Source: Siphonobacter sp. SORGH_AS_0500
GTDB lineage: Bacteria; Bacteroidota; Bacteroidia; Cytophagales; Spirosomataceae
DNA length: 64,000 nucleotides
Direction: 5' to 3'
Assembly: GCF_002838835.1 (NCBI RefSeq)
Contig: NZ_NHPP01000009.1
Coordinates: 1 to 64,000 of the forward strand
Below are positions 29,548 through 39,744 of this stretch, piece after piece. A program made the position numbers and the translations under genes. Each line of letters starts with the position of its first letter. Positions within the stretch are counted from its first letter, which is position 1. The notes beneath the pieces are model-generated. The model was given only the letters and a program-made list of their open reading frames with translations, did not search any database and had not been told where the DNA came from.

Positions 29548-30444
29548 TTAAATTTTTACTTCTTTAGTAGCAACTATTTTCTTAAATTCTTCTTTTAATT
29601 CAAAAGGAGCTGCCTTTAACAATGATTTTTGAAGTTCAAATAGATTAATATTAGCAGTAGCTATATTTTTATGAATCTCAAAAAATTCTTCGATAGTATG
29701 GTTATTAAGAATCTCTTCTATATTAAATCCATCATAGTAAGGAATATTTATAGAAGAAAAATAATCATTAAATTTAAAGCCATCCGTATGAATGTATCCT
29801 TCTTTCACCCATATAGCTGGAATACCATAGGCATGAGCAACAATTACTCCGTGCAATGATGTAGACAAAATATAATCACACGAAGCTATTTGATCTACTA
29901 CACCTTCAATGTCCTTCGTTACCAAGTCAATTAATTTATACTTAGCAGCATATCTAGTTCTAAATGATTCTACTTCGGTCCAGTGTGGTATAATCCCAAG
30001 CTTAACCTTTTTTGTAACTTTCGGCTTATATATCAATGGTAGCAACAAAGCTGGATCACCTATAGCTGGATCATCTTTGAAACCTAACTCTTTTAGCTTT
30101 CTGATCGTTTCTTTGCCTCTTACTGCATAAAATTTACCTCCTTTACACGTTTCGTTCTCATTCATGAATCCCGCTCCCCAAACCGTAGTATTACTATTTG
30201 ACTTAGAAATTACTGAGCCAATTACTAACATTCTATGTCCGAAACTTGTAAAAGAGACTAATGCATGCTCGTTAAGCTTCTTAAATCTAAGGATTGATTT
30301 AGCGATGTCCTTAATCGCTTCATCTGTAGGGGTCAGACTAAAATATTGAACCTTTTTTGTACCTACTTTTTCAACCAAGTAAGGATTAAGAGCATCACCA
30401 AAGTTATCAACGTGTTTCCACCAGAATACTTTTAACTTTCCCAT
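29548..30444 (-). CDS. Polysaccharide pyruvyl transferase family protein
   Basis: 298 residues of the PS_pyruv_trans family, which forms pyruvate ketals on sugars from phosphoenolpyruvate. Visible: the N-terminal WWKHVDNFGDALNPYLV, GAGFM, FYAVRGKETIRKLKELG, DPALLLPL, and the C-terminal STSLHGVIVAHAYGIPAIWV motif, which is the family's most conserved part. It would give the exopolysaccharide a negative charge. Its start lies inside the 3' end of the flippase gene (38-base overlap), suggesting coupling. Confidence 0.88.
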   Translation of the reverse strand: MGKLKVFWWKHVDNFGDALNPYLVEKVGTKKVQYFSLTPTDEAIKDIAKSILRFKKLNEHALVSFTSFGHRMLVIGSVISKSNSNTTVWGAGFMNENETCKGGKFYAVRGKETIRKLKELGFKDDPAIGDPALLLPLIYKPKVTKKVKLGIIPHWTEVESFRTRYAAKYKLIDLVTKDIEGVVDQIASCDYILSTSLHGVIVAHAYGIPAIWVKEGYIHTDGFKFNDYFSSINIPYYDGFNIEEILNNHTIEEFFEIHKNIATANINLFELQKSLLKAAPFELKEEFKKIVATKEVKI

Positions 30445-31969
30445 TAGATAGTAATTTGTTTTTTATTAATGTTTTAACTTGATTTTTTTCTTCATTACTC
30501 AGACCGAAAAAATACACGGCTACAAAAAAGAAAAATATAGAGACAGCAAAAGTGAGTAAAAACCTGTATTCAACTTGTATATACTGTACTATTAACCAGC
30601 AAATGCTTACACTGACAATTACAGGTATAACTTCTTTTAGTATTACTTTATATAAATACTCACTGATTGATAACCCAGCAATTTTGTGTAAAAAATAAAT
30701 TCTAAGTATACAAGCTATAAACTCTATAACAATCAGTCCTACTAATACTGAATAATCTGGTAAACCTAATTTCAATAATAAAAAAGCTAATGGGATAGTA
30801 AGCAATTGCACACCTCCAACTACAGTTTGATAAGTTTTGATTTTACCGGTTGCTTGTAAAGCTGATTGCAGGCCAATAGTTAATTGATTAGTCATAATTC
30901 CAATCAATATTAACTGACAAAAGGTTACCGTATACGGAGGTACATTTTTCAACCAAAGTTCTAAGATATTCTTGATTTCGAAAATTGCAGGAATAGCTAT
31001 GAAAGCCAGTAAAAAGAAAGCAAATTTACTTCCTGCCATTGACAGCTTCAGCATTTTACTACGATCACCTGCTCCCTCACTCTTCATTATTTGTGGATTC
31101 AGAGCTTGCAGCATAGCCGATGAGAAAAAATTCATCTGTGCTGAAACCTGATTAGCTATACCATACGCAGCATTTACTAAGGTTCCAAGAAAAACATTTA
31201 GTATAATGGCAAGTCCTTGGGTTTTACCTACACTACATAGGGCTCCAAATAAATTCCAACTGGCGAAAAATCCTAATTCTTTTATAATAGGCTTATCGTA
31301 ATCTTTATAAACTTTGATAGTACATTCTTTGTATTTATTTAAACATATTATTAAATATATCACTAAAGAGATTGCACTTATAAGTGCCATACTACAACCA
31401 TAAGTAATCAATTTATCTTTACTTATATAGTATAACCCTATAGCAATACCAAGTTTAATCAGTGTCTCAATTATATTTATCAATGCCACCCATACTATAT
31501 TTTCGTGAGATATCAATAATCCAGAAAAGGGTACCGCTACTATCGTAAAAAAGACAGCAACTGACATGAAGTGATATATATTTTTGGCCGCCTCTAATCT
31601 ATTTAGAGGTATATTTAAAATCCCATCAAAAATAAACAATGAACCTAATTCTAGCATACCTACTATACTTAGTCCAATAATAATATGCAAAATCAAGCTA
31701 TTACTGAATACTTTCCTTTGCATGCTCTCATCTTTCTTACCTTGATAATAAGACAAATACCTCTGGGTTGATGTAGACATTGCTGAATTAAGAAATGACA
31801 ACATCACTATAATTCCAGCAATCAAATTATATATCCCAAAATCAACAGCACCTAATGCATTTAATACTAATCTTGTTGAATATAGGGAAACACCAATTGT
31901 AATCACCATCCTTCCGTATAGAATGATAGTATTTTTTATTACACGTCCCTGAGAATTTTCTTTTTCCAT
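30407..31969 (-). CDS. Wzx-type oligosaccharide flippase
   Basis: 520 residues with ~12-14 membrane helices, of the polysaccharide-transport (MOP/MATE-like) superfamily. Typical features are the N-terminal IKNTIILYGRMVITIGVSLYSTRLVL, GIYNLIAGIIVMLSF, STSTQRYLSYYQGK and the central MNFFSSAMLQALNPQIMKSEG motif. It flips the undecaprenyl-linked repeat to the periplasm for the Wzy-like polymerase encoded 3 kb downstream. It is the first gene of the AT-rich cassette and is separated from gmd by ~130 bases with a terminator-like hairpin. Confidence 0.9.
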   Translation of the reverse strand: MEKENSQGRVIKNTIILYGRMVITIGVSLYSTRLVLNALGAVDFGIYNLIAGIIVMLSFLNSAMSTSTQRYLSYYQGKKDESMQRKVFSNSLILHIIIGLSIVGMLELGSLFIFDGILNIPLNRLEAAKNIYHFMSVAVFFTIVAVPFSGLLISHENIVWVALINIIETLIKLGIAIGLYYISKDKLITYGCSMALISAISLVIYLIICLNKYKECTIKVYKDYDKPIIKELGFFASWNLFGALCSVGKTQGLAIILNVFLGTLVNAAYGIANQVSAQMNFFSSAMLQALNPQIMKSEGAGDRSKMLKLSMAGSKFAFFLLAFIAIPAIFEIKNILELWLKNVPPYTVTFCQLILIGIMTNQLTIGLQSALQATGKIKTYQTVVGGVQLLTIPLAFLLLKLGLPDYSVLVGLIVIEFIACILRIYFLHKIAGLSISEYLYKVILKEVIPVIVSVSICWLIVQYIQVEYRFLLTFAVSIFFFFVAVYFFGLSNEEKNQVKTLIKNKLLSNGKVKSILVETR

Positions 31970-32050
31970 TAAAAAATAATAATATAGTTATATTACTTTC
32001 CTATGATTCAGAATTATATTAGCTATTCTCTTTTATTATTTATTTAGAAT

Positions 32051-32097
32051 AAATAGGGTATTAGATTTTTGAAATACATTAATCCAATACCCTATTT
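32051..32097 (-). terminator. Terminator-like hairpin after gmd
   Basis: AAATAGGGTATT (32051-32062) and AATACCCTATTT (32086-32097) form a perfect 12-bp stem just past the gmd stop. It marks the border between the GC-richer export/fucose block and the AT-rich cassette. Confidence 0.6.
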
Positions 32098-32101
32098 AAT
32101 T

Positions 32102-33199
32102 TTATCCAATTAAATGTTCAAACTGCGTTTTACCTGAACGTTTAAATACTTCTACATCTTTCTCTACCATTTCCTTTACCAACATTGGCAAATCATACTT
32201 AGGCTCCCAACCTAATTTGGTTTTCGATTTCGTAGGATCACCAATTAATAATTCTACTTCTGTGGGACGGAAATATGCCGGATCTACTGCAACCACACAT
32301 TTCCCTTCTTCCAATTGGAATTCTGAGTTGGCACAGCTTACCACATAACCCTTTTCTTCTACGCCTTCGCCTTTGAATTCTACAGTTACTCCAATTTCTG
32401 CAAAAGCCATTTTCACGAATTCACGTACACGAGTAGTTACACCCGTAGCGATTACATAATCTTCAGGTTGCTCTTGTTGCAAAATTCTCCACATCGCCTC
32501 TACGTAATCTTTAGCGTGGCCCCAGTCCCGCTGTGCATCCAGGTTACCCAGATATAAGCAGTTCTGTAATCCTAAACCAATCGCTGCCACTGCACGGGTA
32601 ATTTTACGCGTAACGAAGGTTTCGCCACGTAAAGGAGACTCATGGTTAAACAGGATACCATTGCAGGCATACATACCATAAGCTTCACGATAGTTTACTG
32701 TAATCCAGTAACCGTAAAGTTTAGCAACCGCATAAGGAGAACGAGGATAGAAAGGAGTATCTTCTTTCTGAGGAACGGCCTGTACTAAACCGTATAATTC
32801 AGAAGTTGACGCCTGGTAGATTTTAGTCTTTTTTTCTAGTCCCAGAATACGAACCGCTTCAAGGATGCGAAGCGTACCAATTCCATCGGCATTGGCGGTA
32901 TACTCAGGCGTATCGAAGCTCACCTTTACGTGAGACATAGCCGCCAAGTTATAAATCTCGTCAGGTTGTGTTTCCTGGATGATACGAATCAGGTTCGTCG
33001 AATCCGTCATATCACCGTAGTGCAACTTGAAACGAACGTCTTTTTCGTGGGGATCCTGGTAAAGATGGTCAATCCGCTCGGTATTAATTAAGGATGCCCG
33101 GCGTTTTACGCCGTGTACCATGTAGCCTTTTTCTAATAATAACTCTGACAGATAGGCTCCGTCCTGACCATTGACGCCGGTAATTAATGCCGTTTTCAT
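32102..33199 (-). CDS. gmd: GDP-mannose 4,6-dehydratase
   Basis: 365 residues of an extended SDR enzyme that converts GDP-mannose to GDP-4-keto-6-deoxymannose. Seen: NADP-binding [10 protein letters not shown] at 8-17, [16 protein letters not shown], the catalytic Ser/Thr in ASTSELYG, Tyr156/Lys160 in YAVAKLYG, and [16 protein letters not shown]. This is the usual family length. It follows fcl with ~110 bases between. Together with manC at the other end of the locus it supplies GDP-L-fucose (or GDP-rhamnose-type intermediates). Confidence 0.95.
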   Translation of the reverse strand: MKTALITGVNGQDGAYLSELLLEKGYMVHGVKRRASLINTERIDHLYQDPHEKDVRFKLHYGDMTDSTNLIRIIQETQPDEIYNLAAMSHVKVSFDTPEYTANADGIGTLRILEAVRILGLEKKTKIYQASTSELYGLVQAVPQKEDTPFYPRSPYAVAKLYGYWITVNYREAYGMYACNGILFNHESPLRGETFVTRKITRAVAAIGLGLQNCLYLGNLDAQRDWGHAKDYVEAMWRILQQEQPEDYVIATGVTTRVREFVKMAFAEIGVTVEFKGEGVEEKGYVVSCANSEFQLEEGKCVVAVDPAYFRPTEVELLIGDPTKSKTKLGWEPKYDLPMLVKEMVEKDVEVFKRSGKTQFEHLIG

Positions 33200-33310
33200 C
33201 TTTTAGTTTTTTGTTTTCAGCGGCCGCTGTTGCGGTTTTCAGTTTTCAGTTTTCCAGGCCGAATACTAGTCCACTGGATTTGGTAAGATTTATAGAAGGG
33301 TATTATATAC

Positions 33311-34258
33311 TTAGTTATGAGCCGCTACGACTTCTTCTTTCGAAAGGAAATCTGCATAAGCTTTCGTTATACCTTCGGTTAGCTCGACGGTATGTTTCCA
33401 GCCCAAACTGTGTAGTTTACTAACATCCATGAGTTTACGAGGTGTACCATCAGGTTTGGAAGTATCAAATTCCAGATTCCCTTCAAAACCCACCACTTTC
33501 TGGACAATATGAGCCAGTTCTTTAATGGTCAGATCTTCGCCCGTGCCAATATTTACCAGCTCCCGGCCTTCGTATTCGTTCATTAGGAAAACACAAGCTT
33601 CTGCCAAATCATCAGCATACAGGAATTCACGCATCGGTGAACCCGTACCCCAGATGGTTACGCTGGGTGTCCCTGCTTCTTTCGCTTCGTGAAACTTGCG
33701 AATTAGAGCTGGTAAAACGTGAGAATTTTGAGGGTGGTAATTATCTCCAATGCCGTAAAGATTAGTAGGCATCGCCGAAATGAAGTTAGCTCCGTATTGA
33801 TCGCGATATGCTTCGCATAGTTTGATTCCGGCGATCTTGGCAATAGCGTATGGCTCGTTGGTAGGCTCCAGCTCTCCTGTTAGCAGGTATTCTTCTTTGA
33901 GGGGCTGTGGAGCCATTTTGGGATAAATACAGCTGCTACCCAAGAAGAGCAATTTGGTGACTCCGTTTTGATAAGCCGAATGAATGATATTGCTTTCAAT
34001 CATTAGGTTATCATAAAGAAACTCGGCCCGATATGTATTGTTTGCTACAATCCCTCCTACTTTAGCCGCGGCCAGAAAAACATATTCTGGTTTTTCGGTT
34101 TCGAAAAAATCAGCAACGGCCTGTTGATTACGCAAGTCCAGTTCTTTGGAAGTACGAACCAGAATATTAGTATAGCCCTGATTTTCCAGGTAACGCTTGA
34201 TAGCTCCGCCCACCATGCCGCGGTGACCGGCAATGTAAATCTTGCTGGAATTATTCAT
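33311..34258 (-). CDS. fcl: GDP-L-fucose synthase
   Basis: 315 residues of the bifunctional epimerase/reductase that turns the Gmd product into GDP-L-fucose with NADPH. Seen: [11 protein letters not shown] at 10-20, AAAKVGGI, the SSCIYP motif at 108-113, active-site Tyr137/Lys141 in PYAIAK and the late [12 protein letters not shown]. It is 46 bases downstream of the sugar-transferase gene and in the same operon as gmd. Confidence 0.95.
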   Translation of the reverse strand: MNNSSKIYIAGHRGMVGGAIKRYLENQGYTNILVRTSKELDLRNQQAVADFFETEKPEYVFLAAAKVGGIVANNTYRAEFLYDNLMIESNIIHSAYQNGVTKLLFLGSSCIYPKMAPQPLKEEYLLTGELEPTNEPYAIAKIAGIKLCEAYRDQYGANFISAMPTNLYGIGDNYHPQNSHVLPALIRKFHEAKEAGTPSVTIWGTGSPMREFLYADDLAEACVFLMNEYEGRELVNIGTGEDLTIKELAHIVQKVVGFEGNLEFDTSKPDGTPRKLMDVSKLHSLGWKHTVELTEGITKAYADFLSKEEVVAAHN

Positions 34259-34304
34259 GAATATTGGTTTCTATTAGAATGGGGAATGGATAAGTAAAGC
34301 TAGA

Positions 34305-35003
34305 CTAATAGGCTTTTTCGTCACCTTTAATCATCTTTTCAACCGTCCACCAGCAGATTTTAGCGTCTAGTACGGCCGATCTTCTTCTGATATACCACTG
34401 ATCCATTTTCAATCGCTGTTCCATATCTCTAAGACCTGCTTCGCCACGTAAACCTCGCGTTTGAGCTAGCCCCGTAATGCCCGGTTTTACTAAGTAACGG
34501 GCAGGGAAATTGGGAACGACACTCCAATACTGAGCATCGTGTTCAACGGCATGAGGACGTGGTCCTACAATGCTCATATCACCCCAGAGAACATTCAAGA
34601 ACTGAGGCATCTCATCTAGATTAGTCTTGCGAAGAAAGGCTCCTATTTTCGTAATGCGAGGGTCATTCGCCGAAGCTTGCTTGAAAGGAGCAACCTGATT
34701 TGTTCGCATGGTGCGGAACTTCAAACACCGGAAACGGCGACCATTGCGACCCGTTCTCCACTGGACAAAGAAAACAGGTCCGGGTGAAGACAGTTTAATA
34801 AGAATACCAATAATGGGAATTAACCATACCAATACAGTTAGGATAACAAAGCTGGACATCACTACGTCAAAACAGCGTTTACCTAAAGGAGTAGAAGATG
34901 GTTTTGAAAGGAGTAGAGTAGATTTTCTAGTTACGTATGATGAAGCTTCTTCTGATTCAAAATACGTAGTATCCAGTCGAAGAGTATCTGTTGAGTATTT
35001 CAT
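34305..35003 (-). CDS. Undecaprenyl-phosphate sugar phosphotransferase (priming enzyme)
   Basis: 232 residues of the bacterial sugar transferase family (WbaP/WcaJ catalytic part), which loads the first sugar-1-phosphate on undecaprenyl phosphate. One membrane helix (~50-72), then PGPVFFVQWRTGRNGRRFRCLKFRTM, KTNLDEMPQFLNVLWGDMSIVGPRPH and the late KPGITGLAQTRG; all expected catalytic motifs are there. The N-terminal multi-helix and CoA-binding-like part of long WcaJ forms is absent, as in PglC-like short forms. A ~45-residue unstructured N-terminus precedes the helix. It starts the repeat-unit pathway of this locus. Confidence 0.92.
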   Translation of the reverse strand: MKYSTDTLRLDTTYFESEEASSYVTRKSTLLLSKPSSTPLGKRCFDVVMSSFVILTVLVWLIPIIGILIKLSSPGPVFFVQWRTGRNGRRFRCLKFRTMRTNQVAPFKQASANDPRITKIGAFLRKTNLDEMPQFLNVLWGDMSIVGPRPHAVEHDAQYWSVVPNFPARYLVKPGITGLAQTRGLRGEAGLRDMEQRLKMDQWYIRRRSAVLDAKICWWTVEKMIKGDEKAY

Positions 35004-35355
35004 GATTACAGGCGGATTTTATGATTTTGTATGGTTGGGAAATGACCAGCATGATGGAAGCAAACTCCCTTGCTTTTGGCATACTATACCCTGACTATCA
35101 ATCAAACTGATAGTAAACTCAATAATTATTAAATATCAGGGCTAGTGAATTAGTCTTTTAACAGGACTAATTCTCATAAAATCATAACTGGTGGGGTGGC
35201 GATTTACTCAACCGAAGGTTCATAATCGTGTGGCGGTTTCGATTAAAAATATAAGTTTCAGGTGGTTTAGTAATCAGCATTTTACTAAACGGGTTAATTA
35301 CGAACTCAGCAACTGGGGCAGGGGAGCAATGGGCAACTACTCCCCTACCTGTATT
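35004..35355. other. Intergenic region in the export block
   Basis: About 350 bases between the tyrosine-kinase and sugar-transferase genes on the minus strand. Near 35317-35349 GGCAGGGGAG pairs loosely with CTCCCCTACC, a weak terminator candidate without T run. The rest probably holds a promoter for the sugar-transferase, fcl, gmd group. Confidence 0.45.
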
Positions 35356-37667
35356 TTAATTTAATTTTTTCTTTTCGTCCTCTCCATAATAGCCATAGCT
35401 ATAGCTATAGTAGTAAGCTTCTCCTTCGCCTACGCCATTAAGGATGATATTTAGTTTCTGAAAACGTTGCTCCTTATAGAGCGTATCGATCATTTTCAGG
35501 TAATGTTTGGGTGTTACATCGTGACGTACCAAATACATCGTAGTATCAGCAAAGGGGGCTACTAATTGAGCATCCGTAACCAAACCAATCGGCGGTGAAT
35601 CCACCAAAACATAACTGAAGCGTTCCCGTAATTCTTTCATCAATTGCTCCAGACGTGGGCTGCTTAATAACTCCGAAGGATTTGGTGGAACTGGACCACT
35701 CGGCATCAGGTAATAATTATCGTAACCAGGGATGGGTTGTAAAGCCTCTTCCAGAGTACACTCACCAATTAGGTAATTGCTAATTCCAATACCATTAGGC
35801 ATTCCTAAAGATTCACGAAGTTTAGGCTTACGTAAGTCCATTTCTAGAATAACCGTCGGACGATCCACCAGTGCCAAACTAGCCCCAAGATTAAGTGATA
35901 CGAAAGATTTTCCTTCGCCTGATATACTAGAAGTAAACAGAAGCACCTGACTATCAGAGGCAGCCTTAAGAAATTGGAGATTGGTACGGATGGTACGAAT
36001 CTGTTCTGAAATCACCGAGCGATTTTGAGGAGCCATAATCAATCGGTCCGCATCTTTACTCTTCACTACCTCACCCAGAATAGGTACATTAGTCAGCTCT
36101 TCTACATCTGTCCGACGCATCACTCGATTATTCATCGCATCGCGAGCAGTCATAGCTGCCACCGGAATAACTAAACCGACCAAACCAAATAAAGCAAAAA
36201 TCATTTTACCTACAGGTTTAACGGGGTCATTAGAACTTCGAGCAGCGTCAACCGTACGGCTATCTGCAATGGTAGAAGCGTAGGAAACAGCCGTTTCTTC
36301 ACGTTTCTGTAGCAGGAAAGTATACTGATCATTTTTGATTGCCTGTTGACGTGAGATATCAATAAGCGAACGTTCTTTTTGAGGAATGCTGCGAATCACA
36401 CCTTCCATTTTCCGGTTCGTAGCCATCAACTGATTTCTGGAAGTATTTAGAATTTCCTTAGTCGACTGCACGTTTTCACGAATATTAGACTTAATGGACT
36501 TGATCTGACTTTCCAGCGTTTGCAGCATCGGGTTTTGTTCAGAAGTAGTACGGGCTAGGCGTTCGCGTTCTAGTTCTAGCTCAGATACTTTTGTAATAAG
36601 CCCCAGTAGAACAGGATCATTTAATGCAGCAGCGGAAGGTGCCCCCGTCCGTTCAGCACTACGCGAGTTAATGTATCTTTCTACGTCCCCAATAGCTCCC
36701 AATTGTATGTTTACTTGGCTCAACTGAGCATCGTTCTGCTGAACCGTTTGCAGAAAGCTTTGAGCTTGAGCACTTAAATCAGTAATCCCTTGAGCTGTTT
36801 TATATTGAGCGACGTTTTTTTCTACGTTCTGTAATTCACTGGAAACCAATCCCAGACGTTCTTCCAGAAATTTCAGTGTATTAGCAGCCGTTTTATTTTT
36901 ATCTTCTACTGCTGCTGAGTTATACTCATCAATCAGTTTATTTAAAATGGCTTCTGCCTTAGCTGGAACTGCATCTTCTAAAGTTAATTGAATAACCGTA
37001 GACTGCTTACTAGTCGTTTCCGTTTTTAGATTCTTTAGATATGCTTCAACAGTCTGAGCTCGGGAGGCAACTTGAGCAATGTATTGCTCATCACTTTTAA
37101 TGACGGGTTTAGAAGCAAAGAAACGAAGACGACCATAAGGGGTTTCTACGCTTTGATTTACTTGATAATTACGGTCATTTACACGAACGATATTGTTCTC
37201 AGGAAAGCTAAGTGTCAGTTTTTGTTTATACAAGTCAGGCTTAGCTTGTTCAATGAGCATTTTCACTGGCATGTCTCCGTATACTTCCCGCTTACCAAAC
37301 GTAGTAGGAGCAAAGAACTTAACGTCAAGATTTAGGTCGTTTACCACCTTATTCATTAACGTGTAAGACTTCAAAATTTCAATTTCGTTATCTACCAGCT
37401 TTTGCTGACCAAAAATGTCCAGCTGTTTCATCAGCTCGCCCGTATCTACACCTTTTTTTCATCCTTGATTAAAAGGCTTGCTTGGGTTCGGTAAATGGGT
37501 TGCTGATAAAGCAGGTATACATAAGCAGCTGCTAACGCTACTGCCAATGATCCCAGAAACCAGGGCCAGTTGCGAAGGTAACGAAGAAGGATTGCCCGAA
37601 TGTTTGTCTGATCCGTCTCTACGACCTGGTAAGGTACATATGAGGTATAAGGATTATTCGTTGCCAT
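35356..37667 (-). CDS. Wzc-like polysaccharide co-polymerase / tyrosine autokinase (frameshift at 37453-37459)
   Basis: Inner-membrane protein controlling chain length and export. The first frame (from 37667) gives a Wzz N-terminus: cytoplasmic start, helix PWFLGSLAVALAAAYVYLLY, then YRTQASLLIKDEKK. It breaks at a run of seven A (plus-strand T, 37453-37459); eight A give ..DEKKGVDTGELMKQLDIFGQQKLV.., and the gene then has 771 codons including the stop. The rest shows long periplasmic coiled coil, GNVR-like region, second helix (MIFALFGLVGLVIPVAAM), and the BY-kinase: SGEGKS Walker A, EMDLRKP (A'), LVDSPP Walker B, and a C-terminal Tyr cluster (AYYYSYSYGYYG). Partner of the CpsB-like phosphatase two genes upstream. 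Confidence 0.9.
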
Positions 37668-37718
37668 AAATTAAATAGAGTGGATTGCCAATAATTAGAT
37701 TTCGTGATTAACTAGTAC

Positions 37719-38546
37719 TTATCTTCGAACCAGAACACTTACTAAAACCAGTACGGCCGAAGCCGCACTAATGACAATGGGTGCTATCCGATAGGTATTA
37801 TCCGTAGAAGCGGCCCGGGCCTGATTAGGTTCTACGTATACTACGTCATTCGGATGTAAATAATAATAGGGCGAGCTGAACACATCCCGCTTGGTCAGAT
37901 CCAAACGAGCAAAGGTCTTTTTACCATTCTCTTCCCGAATCACTAATACATTTTCCCGCTTTCCGAAAATGGTCAGATCACTCGCCATACTCAAAGCCTG
38001 AAGAATGGTTACCTGTTCATTATTAATTAGAAACAATGAAGGATGATTTACCTCACCCAGCACTGAAATACGGAAGTTTACATTCCGAACATTTACGGAA
38101 GCTTCTTTCAAATAAGATTTAAGTTTTTCCTTTATATGAGCAGCAACTTGAGCGGATGACTGCCCTGCTACGGTAATTTTACCCAACATTGGAAAATCAA
38201 TCGATCCTTCTTTGCTAACTACATACCCGGGCTGGTAGGCTAATGGATTAGCAGAGGACATCAATCCTTGACCTTGTACCATAGCCATGTTTTCGGGCAA
38301 ATTGAAAATGGCAGAGGCTTCTGGATTTAAACTATTTACAGAGATATTAAGAACGTCTCCTACCTGTATGGTTGGAGTATATTGCTTCGCTATACTTAAG
38401 CTATCAACGGTTGTATTAGGGCCGTCCTGAAAAAGAGCTAGGTTTTTCGAGGATACACAACCGGAAAGCAGTAGGGCAAGGACGGATAATGAAGCAAGAT
38501 TCTTCACTAAAGATACCCGATCCCGGCGGATTGATCTGGTAGACAT
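37719..38546 (-). CDS. Wza-type polysaccharide export lipoprotein
   Basis: Outer-membrane exporter of the polysaccharide-export (PES) family. The frame is open to 38669, but the ATG at 38546 gives a proper lipoprotein signal (LASLSVLALLLSGC). Then PTIQVGDVLNISV (PES domain), GYVVSKEGSIDFPMLGKITVAG, SLOB-like segments (VLGEVNHPSLFLINNEQVTILQALSMA) and the YYYLHPNDVVYVEP motif. A C-terminal hydrophobic helix (IAPIVISAASAVLVLVSVL) is seen, as in many Bacteroidota members. It lies ~50 bases before the Wzc-like gene in one operon. Confidence 0.92.
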   Translation of the reverse strand: MSTRSIRRDRVSLVKNLASLSVLALLLSGCVSSKNLALFQDGPNTTVDSLSIAKQYTPTIQVGDVLNISVNSLNPEASAIFNLPENMAMVQGQGLMSSANPLAYQPGYVVSKEGSIDFPMLGKITVAGQSSAQVAAHIKEKLKSYLKEASVNVRNVNFRISVLGEVNHPSLFLINNEQVTILQALSMASDLTIFGKRENVLVIREENGKKTFARLDLTKRDVFSSPYYYLHPNDVVYVEPNQARAASTDNTYRIAPIVISAASAVLVLVSVLVRR

Positions 38547-38826
38547 ATAAAGCTTAAAATAGTGCAAAATGGCGGCGAACTCTGAACTCTTTTTCAAAGA
38601 AAATACAATTTTTCGTGAACAACTAATTTTAGAAGGGGTAAACCTGAAAAAAATATAATTTACTATCAAAAATCAATTAAAATCGCTAATTACTCAGTAT
38701 TTTCAACTATTTTTTCAGAATTCTTCAAAATAAATATAATGATAACACAACATTTACATAACAATCCGGTCCTATGGCCAAGCTAGGAATAGTACTAACT
38801 TGGTAAAATCCTATTTCTTGTTATAA

Positions 38827-39744
38827 TCATAACAACTTAGAATTCTGCAATGGTTGCTGAGTTAATTGCTTGAATTCTGGCAAGGAAAAAATCTTCTCGA
38901 ATCGGGGTAAATCCGCTGGCCGATGCAGATCACTACCTATAAAGTCTACCCAGCCTTTTTGCAATAGGATTTTTCCTTGTCGACGGGCCTGCTCTCCATA
39001 CTTGCCCGTAAGTGACATTGCATTGAGTTGTAGCAAACAACCAGCCTCTCGGTGATGGGCTAGTTCGGCTTCAAAATTTTTATAATATTTATACCGCTCC
39101 GGATGGGCCAGGATGGGCGTGTATCCCGCCGACTGGATTCGGAAAATTAAATCTGAGAGATGCAGCGGAGCCGAAGACCAGGCCGTTTCTACTAATATAT
39201 ACTTTTCCGGCCCAAAGGTTAACACTTCCCGGCTTTTTAATAAATCAAGGAAAAAATCATCAAGAAGGTATTCGGCGGCTACTTCAATCGTTAGGGGGAG
39301 GTTATGCTCCCGTACCAGGGACTGCAATTGCTCCTGACCCTCAAGTAAATGATGGTATTTGTTAGGAAACCAATCTCGGCTGACGTGGGGCGTAGTTACT
39401 ACTTTAGTTATACCCCATTCGGAAAGTTGTTTTAAACAGGCCAGGGTTTCCTCCCAGGATGAAACTCCGTCATCTACTCCTGGCAGAAGGTGTGAATGTA
39501 TATCAACTTTCCAAAAGCAGTCTTTAATGGGCTCTTCCAGATCGGGCTGTTGCCCTGTAAAAAAGCGGTTTTTCAAACGCTGCCATATACTCGTAGAACT
39601 CATTGACTTTTCAGTAGTGGGGACGGGGGGCACACTTGTATTAGGAGTCTCAGGAGCCATTTTAGCTTCTATCTGAGCACCCGCACGCAAACGAACTTCG
39701 TTTTTTTCAGATAGCGAAACTACTTCATCAAATTCCGTATTCAT
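38827..39744 (-). CDS. CpsB/YwqE-type PHP tyrosine-protein phosphatase
   Basis: 305 residues of the metal-dependent PHP-fold phosphatases that dephosphorylate Wzc/CpsD-type kinases. Metal ligands: D81-I-H83-S-H85 in VDIHSHLLPGVDDG, TTPH, VAAEYLLDD, LAHPERY and a final GSDLHRP. An unusual N-terminal extension of ~75 residues (Pro/Glu-rich, then SIWQRLKNRFF) precedes the domain. Promoter-proximal gene of the export operon, ~280 bases before the Wza gene. Confidence 0.9.
   Translation of the reverse strand: MNTEFDEVVSLSEKNEVRLRAGAQIEAKMAPETPNTSVPPVPTTEKSMSSTSIWQRLKNRFFTGQQPDLEEPIKDCFWKVDIHSHLLPGVDDGVSSWEETLACLKQLSEWGITKVVTTPHVSRDWFPNKYHHLLEGQEQLQSLVREHNLPLTIEVAAEYLLDDFFLDLLKSREVLTFGPEKYILVETAWSSAPLHLSDLIFRIQSAGYTPILAHPERYKYYKNFEAELAHHREAGCLLQLNAMSLTGKYGEQARRQGKILLQKGWVDFIGSDLHRPADLPRFEKIFSLPEFKQLTQQPLQNSKLL

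Noticed and set aside
23669..31969. Genomic island with integrase or attachment sites
   Set aside because: No integrase, tRNA or direct-repeat border was seen; allele exchange by recombination in flanking capsule genes explains the composition shift better.
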